Origin: Ctenosaura bakeri
Taxonomy: Eukaryota; Chordata; Lepidosauria; Squamata; Iguanidae
Assembly (NCBI GenBank): GCA_948474755.1
Contig: CAOLHI010001298.1
Coordinates: 62,001-126,000 of the forward strand
Direction: 5' to 3'
DNA length: 64,000 nucleotides
In this document: positions 23,265 to 34,479 of the stretch, one piece after another
Numbering within the stretch: the stretch's first letter is position 1
Layout: each line of letters opens with the position of its first letter
Program-made: the position numbers and the translations under genes
Notes under the pieces: model-generated
Told to the model about the DNA's origin: nothing
What the model saw: the letters and a program-made list of their open reading frames with translations, nothing else
The model's database searches: none

Positions 23265-23490
23265 GGGACTTTGTTGCTATGTGCTTTCAAGTCGACTCCA
23301 ACTGATAGAAGCCTACCGTTGGATTTTTCTGGAAAGATTTATTCACAAAAAGTTTGTCATTGCCTTCCTCTCAGGCTGAGGGAGTATGACTTGCCCAAGG
23401 TCCTTCAGTGGGTTTCCAGGGCTGAGCAGCAACTCGGACCCTGGCCTCCTGGATTCCTAGTCCAACTCTCAGATCACTACACTGCAATGA
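23265..23490 (-). mobile_element. tRNA-derived SINE (reverse orientation)
   Basis: It starts 'tgttgctatgtgctttcaag', passes through 'gtttgtcattgccttcctct', and ends near 'gatcactacactgcaatga'. It resembles the long subtype at 2276. Confidence 0.8.
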
Positions 23491-23629
23491 AAAGGGCAGC
23501 TAGCTGTAACTTCCCAGAATTCCCTCAGCCAATGCTGTCACTTTTTTAAAAAAAGGTTTTAAAATCTCTGTGGCACAAAACCTGTGTTCAGCAAGGAGTG
23601 TTCTTTAAATGAGTAATGTGGGGGGGACA

Positions 23630-23790
23630 CATAACCCATAGTTCAATGACAGAGTTCTTGGCCTGAATGCAGAAAGTCACAAGATCACTCCCTAGCATCT
23701 CCAGTTAAAAAGTTCAAGCTATCAGGTAAAGTGAGAGACATTTGGCTGAAATCCTAAAGAACTACTGCCAGTTAGAGGTGTTGATTTGGA
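23630..23790 (+). mobile_element. tRNA-derived SINE of a third type, degraded
   Basis: 'gttcaatgacagagttcttg' and 'gcctgaatgcagaaagtcac' keep the spacing of A and B boxes. 'ctccctagcatctccag' then leads to 'aagaactactgccagtta'. The fragments at 32455 and 1141 look related. Confidence 0.5.
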
Positions 23791-24204
23791 TCTAAATGTA
23801 TGTGAAACAGTCTGTTCTTGTAAGGCAGCATCCTGTATTTCTGTGGATGTGTTCCCAAATGTATGTGTATCATCTGTAGGAAAGGTACAGTTCAACAAAA
23901 TACATGTCTTTCTAGATATTTATTCTTTAATAGAAAATCTGGCACCAGAGATAGAAAGAATAGAGAGAGATTCCTACATCACAAGAAAGAAAACCAGCTC
24001 AACACATTTCAGCAAAATTTTTGTTCAGAATTAACAATTAACAATATGCCCAATTAAGGCTTGCATAAGTACACAAAAACGTTTTGAACCATCACGGCGC
24101 CACTTGAAGTCTTCTTTCCAAATGCGTCCAGGAATTTTTTTCCCCCCACCATCCTCCATTTGTCTTATGATTTCCATCTTGGTCTATAGATCAGTCTATA
24201 GATG

Positions 24205-24395
24205 GTCTATAGAGGCAGCATGGTTTGAGCATTGGACTCCAATCCTGGAGACCAGGGTTCAATTCCCACTTGGCCTTGAAAACCCACTGGGTGACCTTGG
24301 GCACGTCACATAGCTTCAGCCCCAGAAAACCCTATGATAGTTTTGCCTTATGGTCACCGTGAATTGGAAATAACTTGAAGGCACAACAACAAATA
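24205..24395 (+). mobile_element. tRNA-derived SINE
   Basis: 'gaggcagcatggtttgagca', 'ccagggttcaattcccactt' (B box), 'ccactgggtgaccttgggc' and the tail 'aacttgaaggcacaacaaca' give a complete copy. Confidence 0.88.
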
Positions 24396-24399
24396 CAAA

Positions 24400-25245
24400 T
24401 CTATACTTTTTTTAAAAAAAATATGCTAGGGGTTGCTGGTGAGACAGACTTATCTACTTTCGTCCTTTTTCTTTGCTTTGCTGTTTGTACATGCTCAGTA
24501 AGGAAGAAGCTGCTGTTTACCTTGCCTGTTCTAGGCAGGCATGCACAGCTACACAGGATTGGAGAAGAATCCCATTATTGCCTGGCTCAAGCCTTATCAC
24601 ATTGTGTAATACCGATGCACTGCCACAGTCTGTCACCAAAAACCTGTTTCTCCAGCCCTCCTTCAGCATCCTCTCAATGCCAGTATTTCTGAAAAGCTTC
24701 CAGCTGGAAGTGATGTATCAGACATCACTTTCTAGTTTGTCACATGAATGCATTGCATTAGAGGTGGAGAAAGCTCCTTCCATCAGGTTTTCAGAGCCTC
24801 CTTGCACTGGCCAAAAGGGTGGAACCAAACATAGAAGCTTATTTTAGTGTCAAGCTCTTCTTGCCAGTAACTAAGCCTTAGGACAGATATTCCAACTTTT
24901 AAAATTGGGGAAAAAAGCTGTACAAAAGTTGGCGACCTGCTGTGGAAATGGTCCATGGCCCCTAGGGTCTGTGGCACTAGCAGGGGACAGATTCAACCTC
25001 TAGGAAAGTTCCCACCTCTTATCTAGGATGTAAAGTCACCTTTAAATGCCAATTAATTTATCTGAATGGAGGCATGATATATTTCCACGTAACTAGGCTT
25101 AAGAAGAGAGCCATAAGAGACATCTTTTCCTTGATGCATCTTAATGTTAACTTCATCTTGTTCATATAATACATATAATAGCATTATGAGTATGGCTGCC
25201 ACCCAAATTGGTTCTACCATATTTGTAACTAAGCATTGCTGATTT
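24400..25245. other. No gene recognised
   Basis: Overlapping frames at 24375-24847 do not resemble a known protein. No repeat is identified. Confidence 0.4.
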
Positions 25246-25250
25246 TGAGT

Positions 25251-25556
25251 CAAAGGCTTTCACAGCCAGAATCCATTGGTTCTTGTGGGCTTTTTGGGCT
25301 TTGAGACCGTGTTCTGGTTGTATTTTCTTCTGACGTTTCGCCTGCAGGAACAAGTATTCAATACACACAATAGGACTATTATGCTAATTGCTCCCTCCCC
25401 TCTGGAGAAGGAGACTTGCATATATATTCACCACTCCACTTCTAATTCACCATTCCTCTGAAGATGCCAGCCACAGTTGCAGGCAAAACATCAGGAGAAA
25501 ATATAACCAGAACACGGTCTCAAAGCCCGAAAAACCCACAAGAACCAATTGCTGAT
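25251..25556. mobile_element. Penelope-like inverted unit with hammerhead-ribozyme-like core
   Basis: Two inverted arms of about 74 bases (25273-25346 and 25478-25551) differ at only a few positions and enclose a 130-base loop. The arm has the order expected of squamate Penelope-like terminal units, with 'gacgtttcgcctgca' on one side. The right arm carries CTGAAGA (25458-25464), a stem-forming segment, then AAAACATC (25485-25492), which is the layout of a hammerhead core. No reverse transcriptase or GIY-YIG frame is present, so this is a terminal unit only. Confidence 0.65.
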
Positions 25557-26790
25557 ATTGTTTAAGTGAATAAATGGAACACACAAGAACTTTGCCTTGA
25601 GTGTTTCCATTGCATATGTGGAAAGCTGGTTTCAGATTTGAAGAGCTTAAGTAATTCATTAGCATGATTAAACCCTTTTCTCTTGGATTTTGTTTTATCC
25701 CTGCTAGTTTGTTCAACAATGTCATGCTTGCTAACTAATATATGTTTAACGTTGCAAATACAATTTTCTGGTGCAAATGATTTTTCCATGGCAAATTAAA
25801 GTGAAGAAGACGTTAAATAAAGAGTAAGTGGGAGAGACTTTGAAGACTAATAAATTTGTCTTTCTCTGGCTTATGTTGGCAAGGCTTAGCTGTTTTGGGA
25901 TGACTCTTCAAGTGATGGCTTGTCTTTTAGAAGCACATAATGTTAGAGGAAGAAAGACTTTGGAAGGCAGAGAGAATAAAGGCTAGGTAGACTGGTTAAC
26001 TCTCTCTTGTGAAGACATTTTCAGACTGCAGCTGTTTCTCAGAGCATTCTCCTGTCTGTCTGGGAAATTCTAATTAAAATCTGTGGCCAGTCAGCTGAGA
26101 GAGACACAGACAGCCAAAAAATTTGATATTTGCTCCTAATAGCAAAGTTCAGAGTCAAGCTTTGTTTTCTAACTCCCTTTGATTTCAGTGTTCTTTGCTG
26201 ATTTTAGTCTGAATAAGACCCCTTTAAATCAACCCTCCCCTCTCCTCATTCTTACCCCTTTTAAAAAAACTTCCTTTATTCCGTATTAGTCCTTCAACAA
26301 GGTCCGGTCCCTACAAATTGGATGGAGAAGGTAATGCCTGAAACAGGCACAGTTCTGCTTAACATCAGTTCAGATTCATCAGTGTGCACTGCCATATCTG
26401 ATTTGACCATATGCAACACAGAGCTGAGATTTGCTATAGCTGCTCCATTGTGTGTGTAATACATTTTAGTCCTTTGAAATGGAAATGTGTCACTATTTCA
26501 GACTCAAAGGTGTGTAGAATGTGTACTTTCTGGCTCTGAACCATAGAGACCAGCACTGCAACAATTGGGAGAAGGAGATAAGCAGTGGCTGATGAAGAGC
26601 TGCCATTTTCACTCCAGGCCTGGCTTAACCATTGGGCAAGGTGAGGTAATCCCCTCAGGTGGGCAAATGCTAGAGGGTATCGGAAGCAGTCATCTTTATA
26701 ACATCTTTGCTATTACATTGTCCTTCCATATTGGTGGCAGTGTGATGATGTAGTCCTGAATCTCCTTGCCATTCCTTCTGTTGAAACACA
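25557..26790. other. Unique stretch, possible conserved block at about 25840-26230
   Basis: No repeat is recognised from 25800 to 26300. The middle part has balanced composition with several homeobox-like TAAT/ATTA words. Any regulatory role is speculation without alignment. Confidence 0.25.
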
Positions 26791-26794
26791 GAGC

Positions 26795-26795
<1 letters not shown>

Positions 26796-26843
<48 letters not shown>
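26796..26843. repeat. (TAA)n microsatellite
   Basis: About 16 AAT units, running into (ATTT)n at 26846-26862 and a LINE-end-like 'tgtatcctgcctctccac'. Confidence 0.97.
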
Positions 26844-26845
<2 letters not shown>

Positions 26846-26924
26846 TATTTATTTATTTATTTGTATCCTGCCTCTCCACATGGATCGAGGTGGCGAACAA
26901 CATGAAATACATTATACATTACAA

Positions 26925-27125
26925 ATAGCATGTATTTCTATACCGCTTTATCAGCTAAGTGCTCTCTAAGCGGTTTACAATGTGTTTTTAGCTAATTGCC
27001 CCCAACAAGCTGGGTACTCATTTTACCGACCTGCGGAAGGATGGAAGGCTGAGTCAACCTGGAGCCCGGCAAGATCGAACTCACAACCTTGTGGTTGCAG
27101 TACTGGCATTTAACCACTGCACCCA
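26925..27125 (-). mobile_element. tRNA-derived SINE, 'ggttgtgagttcgatc' family
   Basis: Near-copy of the 17513 element: 'taagcggtttacaatgtgtt', 'ccccaacaagctgggtactc', 'gaactcacaaccttgtggtt'. It keeps two CpGs (gatcgaac, accgac) that are lost in the other copy, so it is probably younger. Confidence 0.82.
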
Positions 27126-28400
27126 GACCAAGCTGCCCTGCTACCTTTATGTACTGTGGAGGACCATGCCTTATTGCAAGTTCATCTCTCTTTCATTGCC
27201 TGGAATGGTAGTGGTGGTTGCCATCAGCACCAAATATTCCAATCACTGCTGCTTTTACTGACCGGCTCACTGTCTGGTCTGACCTGGGCTTCTCCCCCAA
27301 CCTTGCAGAGGTGACCAGTGAGAAAGAGAAAAGGCAGCTGATGGTAAGTTACTGCTACCAGGCAACTGAATTGGTATCATCAATAGACAGCAAACTTTTA
27401 GATACTCTGCTGCATTTTTACTGCAAAGACACGAGGAATATTCTGCTTCAGGGGGCTAAAATAACCTGACCTAATCTTGGAGACTATGTATCTTGTCACA
27501 GAAGAAGGAGGGTTAATTTTGTATTCTGCCTCAGACAGCGAAATACCTGGGCCCAGCCCTATATGATTTGATTCACAAGGCCTTTCTTATGACCATGTTT
27601 GTTAGAAATAGGCAATATTTATTCTGTTTTCTTTTTGAGGATAGACATAAGGGCAATCTGACTTGAGAAGAAATGCAACCAGGAACCTGGGCATAGTCAT
27701 GTAGAACCAGCCAACTGAGAGATACAAGCAGTTCTACAGGCAGAGCGATATCTACTCCCACTGGGTTCCTCTTTTCTCTTCTAAAGCTGAGCCTTCATGT
27801 AACTCAACATCATCAGTAGAGGTGATTAGCTATTGACTTTGATCCAAGATTTTGCTGTCTGCTGCCATGCATTCCCTATTGTTCAGCAAGGAAGCGTAGC
27901 AAATGTACTTTGTAGTTCTGCTTGAGGTGGCAACTTGGCTCTGAATGCTTTTCTGGTTTATTGCTGTCCTCTAATATAAAAATGATCAATTAATGAAAAA
28001 AACCCTTTCAGTTTAACATGTTGAACTGAGAGGTTTGCATGTTCATTCAAGCTGCAAGATGCCAGGAAACTGCAGCTGTTGCAGACTAGACCCTTAACAG
28101 ATCTTTCATTCAGGCAATCCATATGTGATGCAGCATTCCGTGCAGTAGCTTGTGCTAATCGGAGGTAGGAATATGGTATTTTATAGGAGCTATCCAAAGC
28201 TCTGCTGACACGATACAATGAGAGAAAGAGCTGGAACATTAGGCAATGTTAACTAGGCCACTGAGATGTATTTGCTCATTTATCTTATTAGATTACATTT
28301 TCATGCTGCCTTTCTTCCAGTGACCACAGTGTCTTTATCTCAGTTTACCATCACAACTCGCCTACCACACACTTTCTATCTGTTCCAGTTTGGAAATTCT
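27126..28400. other. No gene recognised
   Basis: There is no convincing exon. A 'ccaaccttgcag' acceptor and 'gatg|gtaagt' donor flank a 35-base segment (27308-27342), which is too short to trust. The 27955-28250 part is repeat-free and could be a conserved element. Confidence 0.35.
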
Positions 28401-28406
28401 GACTCT

Positions 28407-28689
28407 GGCCCTTTCTGCAGGAGCCTCCCATCCTGACATGGGGACAGGAGAGGAACAGGACCAAAACAATGCTTCTCCTGTTGACACGTGGAGCCACTTC
28501 CTGCCCCAGCACAGCCTGGGAAAGTGCCCGGCTGCACTGTGGAAGGAAGAGGCATGTCCATCATGCTTCCTTTAGCAGGGAGCCAACCAGTGTGGAGAGG
28601 AGTGCTCGCATTGTGAGCCCTTCCCAGCAGAGCTGCTGCCTGGATTGCCACTGGAGGACAACAATATAAGGTAGGGTACGGAAAGGGCC
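28407..28689. mobile_element. GGCCCTTT-type MITE
   Basis: The left end GGCCCTTTCTGCA pairs with the right end GGAAAGGGCC. It has the core 'gcacagcctgggaaagtgcc' and 'ctgcactgtggaaggaagag'. No clear target duplication, and shorter than its relatives. Confidence 0.75.
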
Positions 28690-29400
28690 TAAGTCATCCC
28701 ATTTTTCAGCTGCTTTTAAAATCTCCCTCCCCCCCCTTCCTTCCTCTTCCCCACTTTGTCCTCAGGTTAGTTCAGCTTGTATTCCATTAACTCACTGGGT
28801 GGAGAGGAAAGGATGAAATCTTAATCTTTCCAGTAGACTCAGGCAAAAACAAACTTCTACAGCCTCTCTTAGACCCTTTTCGCACCTTACCCTTTCGCGG
28901 TGCTGGGGTGTGGGGCTTGCACAAGCAGCCTCTGGAGGAAGGCTCTTGCGTCCAGGGTCCTTTGGCTCTGCACAAGCTTCCTGTTCGTGCAAGAGCTCCA
29001 CCTCTTCCTTTCACAGTGCAGCCTGGGACCTTTCCAGGCTGCACTGGACAGGAAGCGTGACTGGCCTGGCTCCCGAGGCTCCACACGCAAGGCAAGTGCG
29101 TGCTGGGCCCCGGAGCGATGCGTGACTGCGCACCATTTCCGGCTTCAAGCTGAAAATGAAAAAATGTGTGTGCGGTCCGTGTCAGGCCCTTGAGCATTGC
29201 GCAAATGTGAGTGCGTCATGTGGACTGCTCTTCATTTACGCAATACTCAAGGGTCCCTTTCGCATTGGAAATGCTGTGCAAAATGGGCCTTAGTTTGTGC
29301 ATTCTTCCTCATTAATAACTTTTGCCATCTTGATCACACTCTGATTTTGCTTGACCACATACGCCCTGTTTTGCACCTGTAAAATGTTGGATGATGGTCT
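28690..29400. repeat. Unclassified interspersed repeat, copy 2, split
   Basis: Left piece 28690-28871 ('cagctgcttttaaaatctcc', 'aaacttctacagcctctctt') and right piece 29290-29400 ('taataacttttgccatcttg', 'cacctgtaaaatgttgg') are contiguous in the 49880 copy. Here they are separated by a MITE. Confidence 0.6.
28872..29289. mobile_element. GGCCCTTT-type MITE nested in another repeat, TTA duplication
   Basis: The left end GACCCTTTTCGCA and right end TGCAAAATGGGCC are inverted repeats, flanked by TTA at 28869-28871 and 29290-29292. The right third has a second inner inverted segment ('cccttgagcattgcgcaaat' versus 'tttacgcaatactcaagggt'). Frames on both strands here are artefacts. Confidence 0.88.
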
Positions 29401-30650
29401 TCTACAAGTGAGATTCAGTGCTGAGTCTGGGCTTTCCAAATGAAAGTCAAATTTATTGTCTATGGCACTGGAGTTTACTGAATATATGTTTGATCCTTTA
29501 CAATTTTTAACACTGGCTGGCATTTTGATCACATATTCATAACTTGGAACATTTAATTTTTTTAAAGAAAAGTAATTAATTCCTGTTACCCATTCCAATG
29601 TTTTAAAAATAATTCATTGTTACATGTTGTAATGTTAGAAGAGTGGTTTGCCTTCGTACTAGTTAATGTTACCTGCTGTTTTCTTCTTTCCTTTCATTGC
29701 TTTAAAAACACCTTAGGGTGATAACAAAAGTACGTAAAATGTGAAAACTTCCCATCAAAATGACTCTAAGGATGCCTTTAAAACTTCAAAGTAGCATTTA
29801 AAAAGCAATTAGAAAGCATTACTCTTTACACCAACAAATTGCCATCATTTCCACTTGTTACATTGCCTTTAAGGAGTAAGGTAGATATGCACTGTTACAA
29901 AAGGAGGAAATGACTCATTGCAGTTGACTGTGTTACTTATAATGCATTAGTCCCATGCTCTGAGTTTATTTCTTTGGGTTTATATTCTGAACAGAAGATC
30001 AAATTAAATTCTAGACTGGGACATGAACTGGAAAAGCAGAGAGCATAGCAACTCCCGATGAGGATAATAACTAGCACACTGCAGAGTAAATGCACTTATT
30101 AGTAGAGGAAAGGAAGCAGGGAGGAAAAGTGTTGCCAGAGGGCCCCATGGTGACTTCTTCCACATAAATATGGGAGATGCTGGTCATAATTCACTTTTGG
30201 ACATATGCACTTATAAGTCATGCTGTTGCACCTAGGAACACTGTGCAATGGACATGTTTTTGCTGATAGCAGTGGAAGCAGAGTTGCAGAGACAGTATGT
30301 ATGTCTGTGTCTTGCCCTTGCCAGTTGCCCTATCATGCATCTTATACTTTGCATTGTGGTTGTGCATCATGACTTGTGCATTGCCCAACAATACCCAGTC
30401 ATTGACATGTCTTACACAATGCTACTATTCTTGTTGGGGATTGAGTAGTGCTGCCACGGCATATGTTTGCATGTGGGTATTTACACTATACCAGGGGGAT
30501 GTTGGACTGAGGCCAAGGTATTCTAAATGAATAGGTCATCTTCATCATCACTGGTAATATTTGAGAGTATAGTACTCTTATAACACTTTGAAGGAAAGAA
30601 GACAAAAACAGTGATGATGATTATTTCAGTGGGTCATGGAAATGCCTTAA
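29401..30650. other. No gene recognised
   Basis: AT-rich, apparently repeat-free stretch. Nothing is supportable as a gene. Confidence 0.4.
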
Positions 30651-30656
30651 TTCTTA

Positions 30657-31062
30657 GACATTTCTGCATGACATAACTGTGATGAGAATGTGTTGCTGCT
30701 GGTCTGTGAGTTGTGCTTTCATATGACATTGTCATGGTCCCACTGCCAACGTGTCCCCACCCTTTACAATTGTGGGATATTCCATTACTGGAAAAAATCT
30801 GGTAATGGCCCCTGATTGTGCAATGCTCCCATCGCCAGTGACTGTGCAGAAAGCAAAGAAGAGCGATTTAGGTGCTTCCTTCCCCAGTACACCTGTACTG
30901 CAGAAGGAAGGCCCTTATCACTCATGCTACTCTTCAGCAGGCAGCCAACTGTGTGTGGAGGGGAGCGTTCGGGTTGCACTCCCCTCCCAGCAGTGACACT
31001 GCTGGGATCTCAACACTGCTGGGATCTCCGATGATGGATAAGGGTAAGGTGTGGAAAGGGCC
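30657..31062. mobile_element. GGCCCTTT-type MITE, diverged
   Basis: The left end 'gacatttctgcatgaca' and right end 'gtgtggaaagggcc' are loosely inverted. 'ctgggatctcaacactgctg' is a small internal duplication. The edges are approximate. Confidence 0.65.
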
Positions 31063-31127
31063 TCAGACTTCATCAACAATGTTTGCTCTTCAAAGATTTG
31101 GAAATGATACTAAAGCTGCTGTTCTGT

Positions 31128-31345
31128 GTTGTTGTTATTGTTGTTGTTGTTGTGTGCCTTCAAATCATTTCCAGCTCATGACAACTCAATGGTGAACATA
31201 TCACTGAGTTTTCTTGGCAAGATGTGTTCAAAGGGGGTTTGCCATGGCTTTCCTCTGGACATGAGAGAGTGTGACTTGCCCAAGTTCCTCCAGTGGGTTA
31301 CCGTGGCTGAGCAAGGATGGTCGCTAGAGTCCTAGTCCAACACTC
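31128..31345 (-). mobile_element. tRNA-derived SINE (reverse orientation)
   Basis: It begins with a (TTG)n run and 'tgtgtgccttcaaatcattt', has 'ttgccatggctttcctctgg', and ends 'gtccaacactcagatcacta'. Confidence 0.83.
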
Positions 31346-31836
31346 AGATCACTACAACATGCAAGCTCTACAATGTCTATAGTATGGGCACTCATTCTCT
31401 GTATCCTACAGTAGTATCAACCCCCCCCCCGATATCAAACTAAATTTGCAGTATTTGGTGGAAGCTTCAGGCTGCAACCTAGAATTAACTCGTAGAAGTG
31501 CAAGCAGTAGCAGTGCAAAAGATTCTCTAAATCTGTAACAAAAGGACAGTTGGTACAGGGGTACCTTTTGAATTTCAGTGACTCTGGTCATGACTGATTT
31601 CCTCACATGTGTATGTATGTGTTCAGCTATATCTTTATGCTGAATGAGATTTGTTTACACTAGCCTTTCCTTTTGTAATGCCTTTGTAATTCCAGCATAA
31701 CACAACCCAGTCCTTAAGAGGTAACTCTGTAAGCTGCAAGTGGAAACTTTTTAAAGAGCCTCATTTGGTGAGACAACTGGTTAAACTTTTCAAACAGCTT
31801 TTCAAAGTCCTTTAGTAGTCCTGTTCATTTAGGTAA
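31346..31836. other. No gene recognised
   Basis: It contains a C10 run at about 31421. Otherwise unique-looking. Confidence 0.4.
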
Positions 31837-31838
31837 TC

Positions 31839-31870
<32 letters not shown>

Positions 31871-31950
31871 CATCATCATCATCATCATCATCATCACCAT
31901 CACCATCACCATCACCATCACCATCACCATCACCATCACCATCACCATCA
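31837..31950. repeat. Compound microsatellite with self-complementary halves
   Basis: (ATG)n at 31839-31869 abuts (ATC)n at 31870-31894, which runs into (ACCATC)n up to 31950. The first two blocks are reverse complements, so the strand can fold back. The Met/Ile/Thr-repeat frames are artefacts. Confidence 0.97.
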
Positions 31951-33795
31951 AGATTAGAATTACACCTTCTTCAAAAAACATTGGCCATTTTTGGTTCATT
32001 ACAGATTGCATAGCTGCCACTACAGACTGTGATAATGTTATTTCTTGTGATTTTCTTCAAATATTTCCTAAATTACAAAGGAAAGTTTGGAAGTAACAAT
32101 GGGTCACTTTATGCAATGCTCACTGAATACCCAGAAATACAGCATTAGAACTGGTCCTAATTATTTAAAGCTAAATATTGGAGCTCTGCCAGTCTGGATC
32201 TGATTGCTACTGCCTGTTTATTCCTTTTGTTTCTCTCTTTTCCCTGAGTGCCAGGTGAACAGGAAACAGTGACAGGATTTGAATGACTCTCTGGCCTGGA
32301 GAAAGATAAAAGGAGTGCAGTGAAATGGGGTGAAATGGGATTACAGAACAGATTTTGAGACAGTAACTTTTGGTATTGCAGTTCCCAGAATCCCCCTGGC
32401 CACACTGGCTGGGAGAATCCTGGGAATTATAGTCCAAAATATTTTCTAAGCCCTATTGTAATTCATTGCTAGAGCACATGCTTTGTATATAGAAGACTCC
32501 AGGTTCAGCTTCTGCATCTCTTTTTCTTGCTGGAAATCCTCCACTGAGCAGGGGTTTGGATCTGATGGCCCATAGGGCTCCTTGCAACTTGATTTTATGA
32601 TTCATAAATACCTTCTGTGCTACCTTTCCAGAGTTAGTGTCATTCCAAACATGAAGCCATCTATTGTAATTTTAAAAATGATGTCCATCTAGTTCTTCCT
32701 TTGATAACTGGCCACCTAGTTCCTTCTGGTAGTAGGAAAGGTGGTCTTCATTGCTTACTTACCAAGGGATAAGGAAGAACCCTCATGGGCACAAATACCA
32801 ATCTCATTATGTTCAATCACTTATGAAAAAAGGGAAAGAGTACTATATCCTATAGTACAGGCAGGGCAGGAAAATGTGGTTGATGAATTATCTCAGTAGC
32901 AGAGAGGCAGGAAGAGAGTTTTCCTTTTTCCTCCCTCTTTCCGTCCCGAGCCTGTCCAATAATTAACTGTATCTGTGAAGATTTCCTTCTACTTCACTCC
33001 CTCATTAATTGTTTCAGGGCTTGGTCTGTTACTTATAAATAAAAGGAATTCAATGTGATCCTTAAGGTTTCCATAGTTGAAATTAGCAATAGCTAATGAT
33101 TTGGGCTCAGTAAAGTGAACTTGCTGTTCACTTCCTTTAGTGATACTTAGGCAAAAGGTGGAACTTCCTTCTTCAAGAAGAAGCCAGTTCACAATAGTAA
33201 TAATTAAAGAGCATGGACAATCAGAAAAACACAGAACAGATTAAAGTATTTATTTTAAAATATGATCATCAAAATATTGTCCCTCATGTTGTATTAACAT
33301 CTAACTCTGCCTTATTTATAGTGTCTCTTGAACAGAAAGTCCCTTGAGCAGAAACATATTTTTTTCAGGACCAACATGAGAATAAACAAATAAACCATAA
33401 CTTTATGCACCATATGGTGATTGTAATAAACCCTTCAAGATTCAGAGCAGAAACAAATTGTTATCAGCAGGAACAACACATTACTTTCATTGATATATCA
33501 GATGAAGAGACAAAGACATTTTGCTACCTGGGAGTGGGAGAAGAAGACGGTGTTCTTTCATTCTTCCTATAGAATTGTAAGAACTCTTCAGTACTACTGG
33601 TGGGACGCAGGGATCCCTTAACTGTTTACAAGTTTTTTTTCCTTGGGGGAGCTCAAGTGGTCAGCAGGTTATTACGAATTTTGCCTACCAGCAATTTAAA
33701 ACAGTTGAAGAAGTTAATAACGTGACTGCTATGAAGGCAATGAGACAACAGTTCATGAAATGTGACAAAACTGATTGAATCATAAAAATATTTGT
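31951..33795. other. Mostly unique sequence with two small repeat scraps
   Basis: 32380-32440 is a MITE scrap ('gggaattatagtccaaaat'). 32455-32600 is a tRNA-SINE/CR1-tail scrap ('gagcaggggtttggatctga'). No exon is supported. Confidence 0.4.
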
Positions 33796-33798
33796 TTA

Positions 33799-34119
33799 AA
33801 TATTTGAAGAGATGTCATGTTGAGGAGGGAGCAGGCTTGTTCTCTACCGCTCCAGAGACTAGGACAAGCAGCAATGGATTCAAGCTGTAGGAAAGGAGAT
33901 TCCACTTGAACCTCAAGAAGAACTTCCTGACGGTCAGGGCTGTCCGACAGTGGAATATGCTGCCTCGGGGGGTGATGGAGTCTCCTTCTTTGGAGGTTTT
34001 TAAGCAGAGGTTGGATGGCCATCTGTTGGGAATGCTTTGAGAATGTTCCTGCATAGCAGAGGGTTGGACTCGATGGCTCCTGGGGTCTCTTCCAACTCTA
34101 CGATTCTATGATTCTATGA
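33799..34119 (+). mobile_element. CR1 LINE 3' end
   Basis: It runs 'gaagaacttcctgacggtca', 'cagtggaatatgctgcctcg', 'ggaggtttttaagcagaggt', 'ggttggactcgatggctcct' and ends in the octamer tail ATTCTATG repeated, which is diagnostic of CR1. It starts at the same internal point as the copy at 55738. On the minus strand the conserved 3' portion opens frames that are not genes. Confidence 0.92.
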
Positions 34120-34209
34120 ATAGAAAATATTAAGCAAAGTGGAAGATATGCAAGACCCTATTCAATGGTTGCAAAGATGGCTATAAGGTATGCTAACAAA
34201 CCTTAATAC

Positions 34210-34440
34210 AAATGAGATGGTGTAGTGATTTGAATGTTGGATTACAACTCTGAGATGTCAGGATCTGACTCTCACCTGTTCATGGAAACCCACTGGATAA
34301 CCTTGGGCAAGTCACATTCTCTCTACCTTAAAGGATGGCAATGGTAAACCCACTCTGAACAACTCTTGAGAAGAAAATCCCATTGATAGTGTTGCTTAGG
34401 GTCTCTTTAAGTTGGAAACAATTTAACAGCAACAACAAAT
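34210..34440 (+). mobile_element. tRNA-derived SINE, diverged
   Basis: 'gatggtgtagtgatttgaat', 'catggaaacccactggataa' and the tail 'gttggaaacaatttaacagc' match the common family. Confidence 0.78.
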
Positions 34441-34479
34441 ACACTCTCCCTTTTGGCACACTGCTTTAAGAGCAAATGC

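Noticed and set aside
27308..27342. Possible 35-base micro-exon with a perfect gtaagt donor
   Set aside because: Too short, no flanking coding evidence, and single good donors occur often by chance.
28787..29197. A 136-codon minus-strand frame with a PVQPGKVPGC-like block
   Set aside because: The same block appears in several MITE copies in different frames and strands; it is the MITE core and not a protein family.
31829..32096. Met/Ile/Thr-repeat peptides
   Set aside because: Pure translation of the (ATG)/(ATC)/(ACCATC) microsatellite.
33780..34054. Minus-strand frames resembling each other at 33.8 kb and 55.8 kb
   Set aside because: They are the antisense of two CR1 3' ends; the similarity is from the repeat and does not show a gene family.
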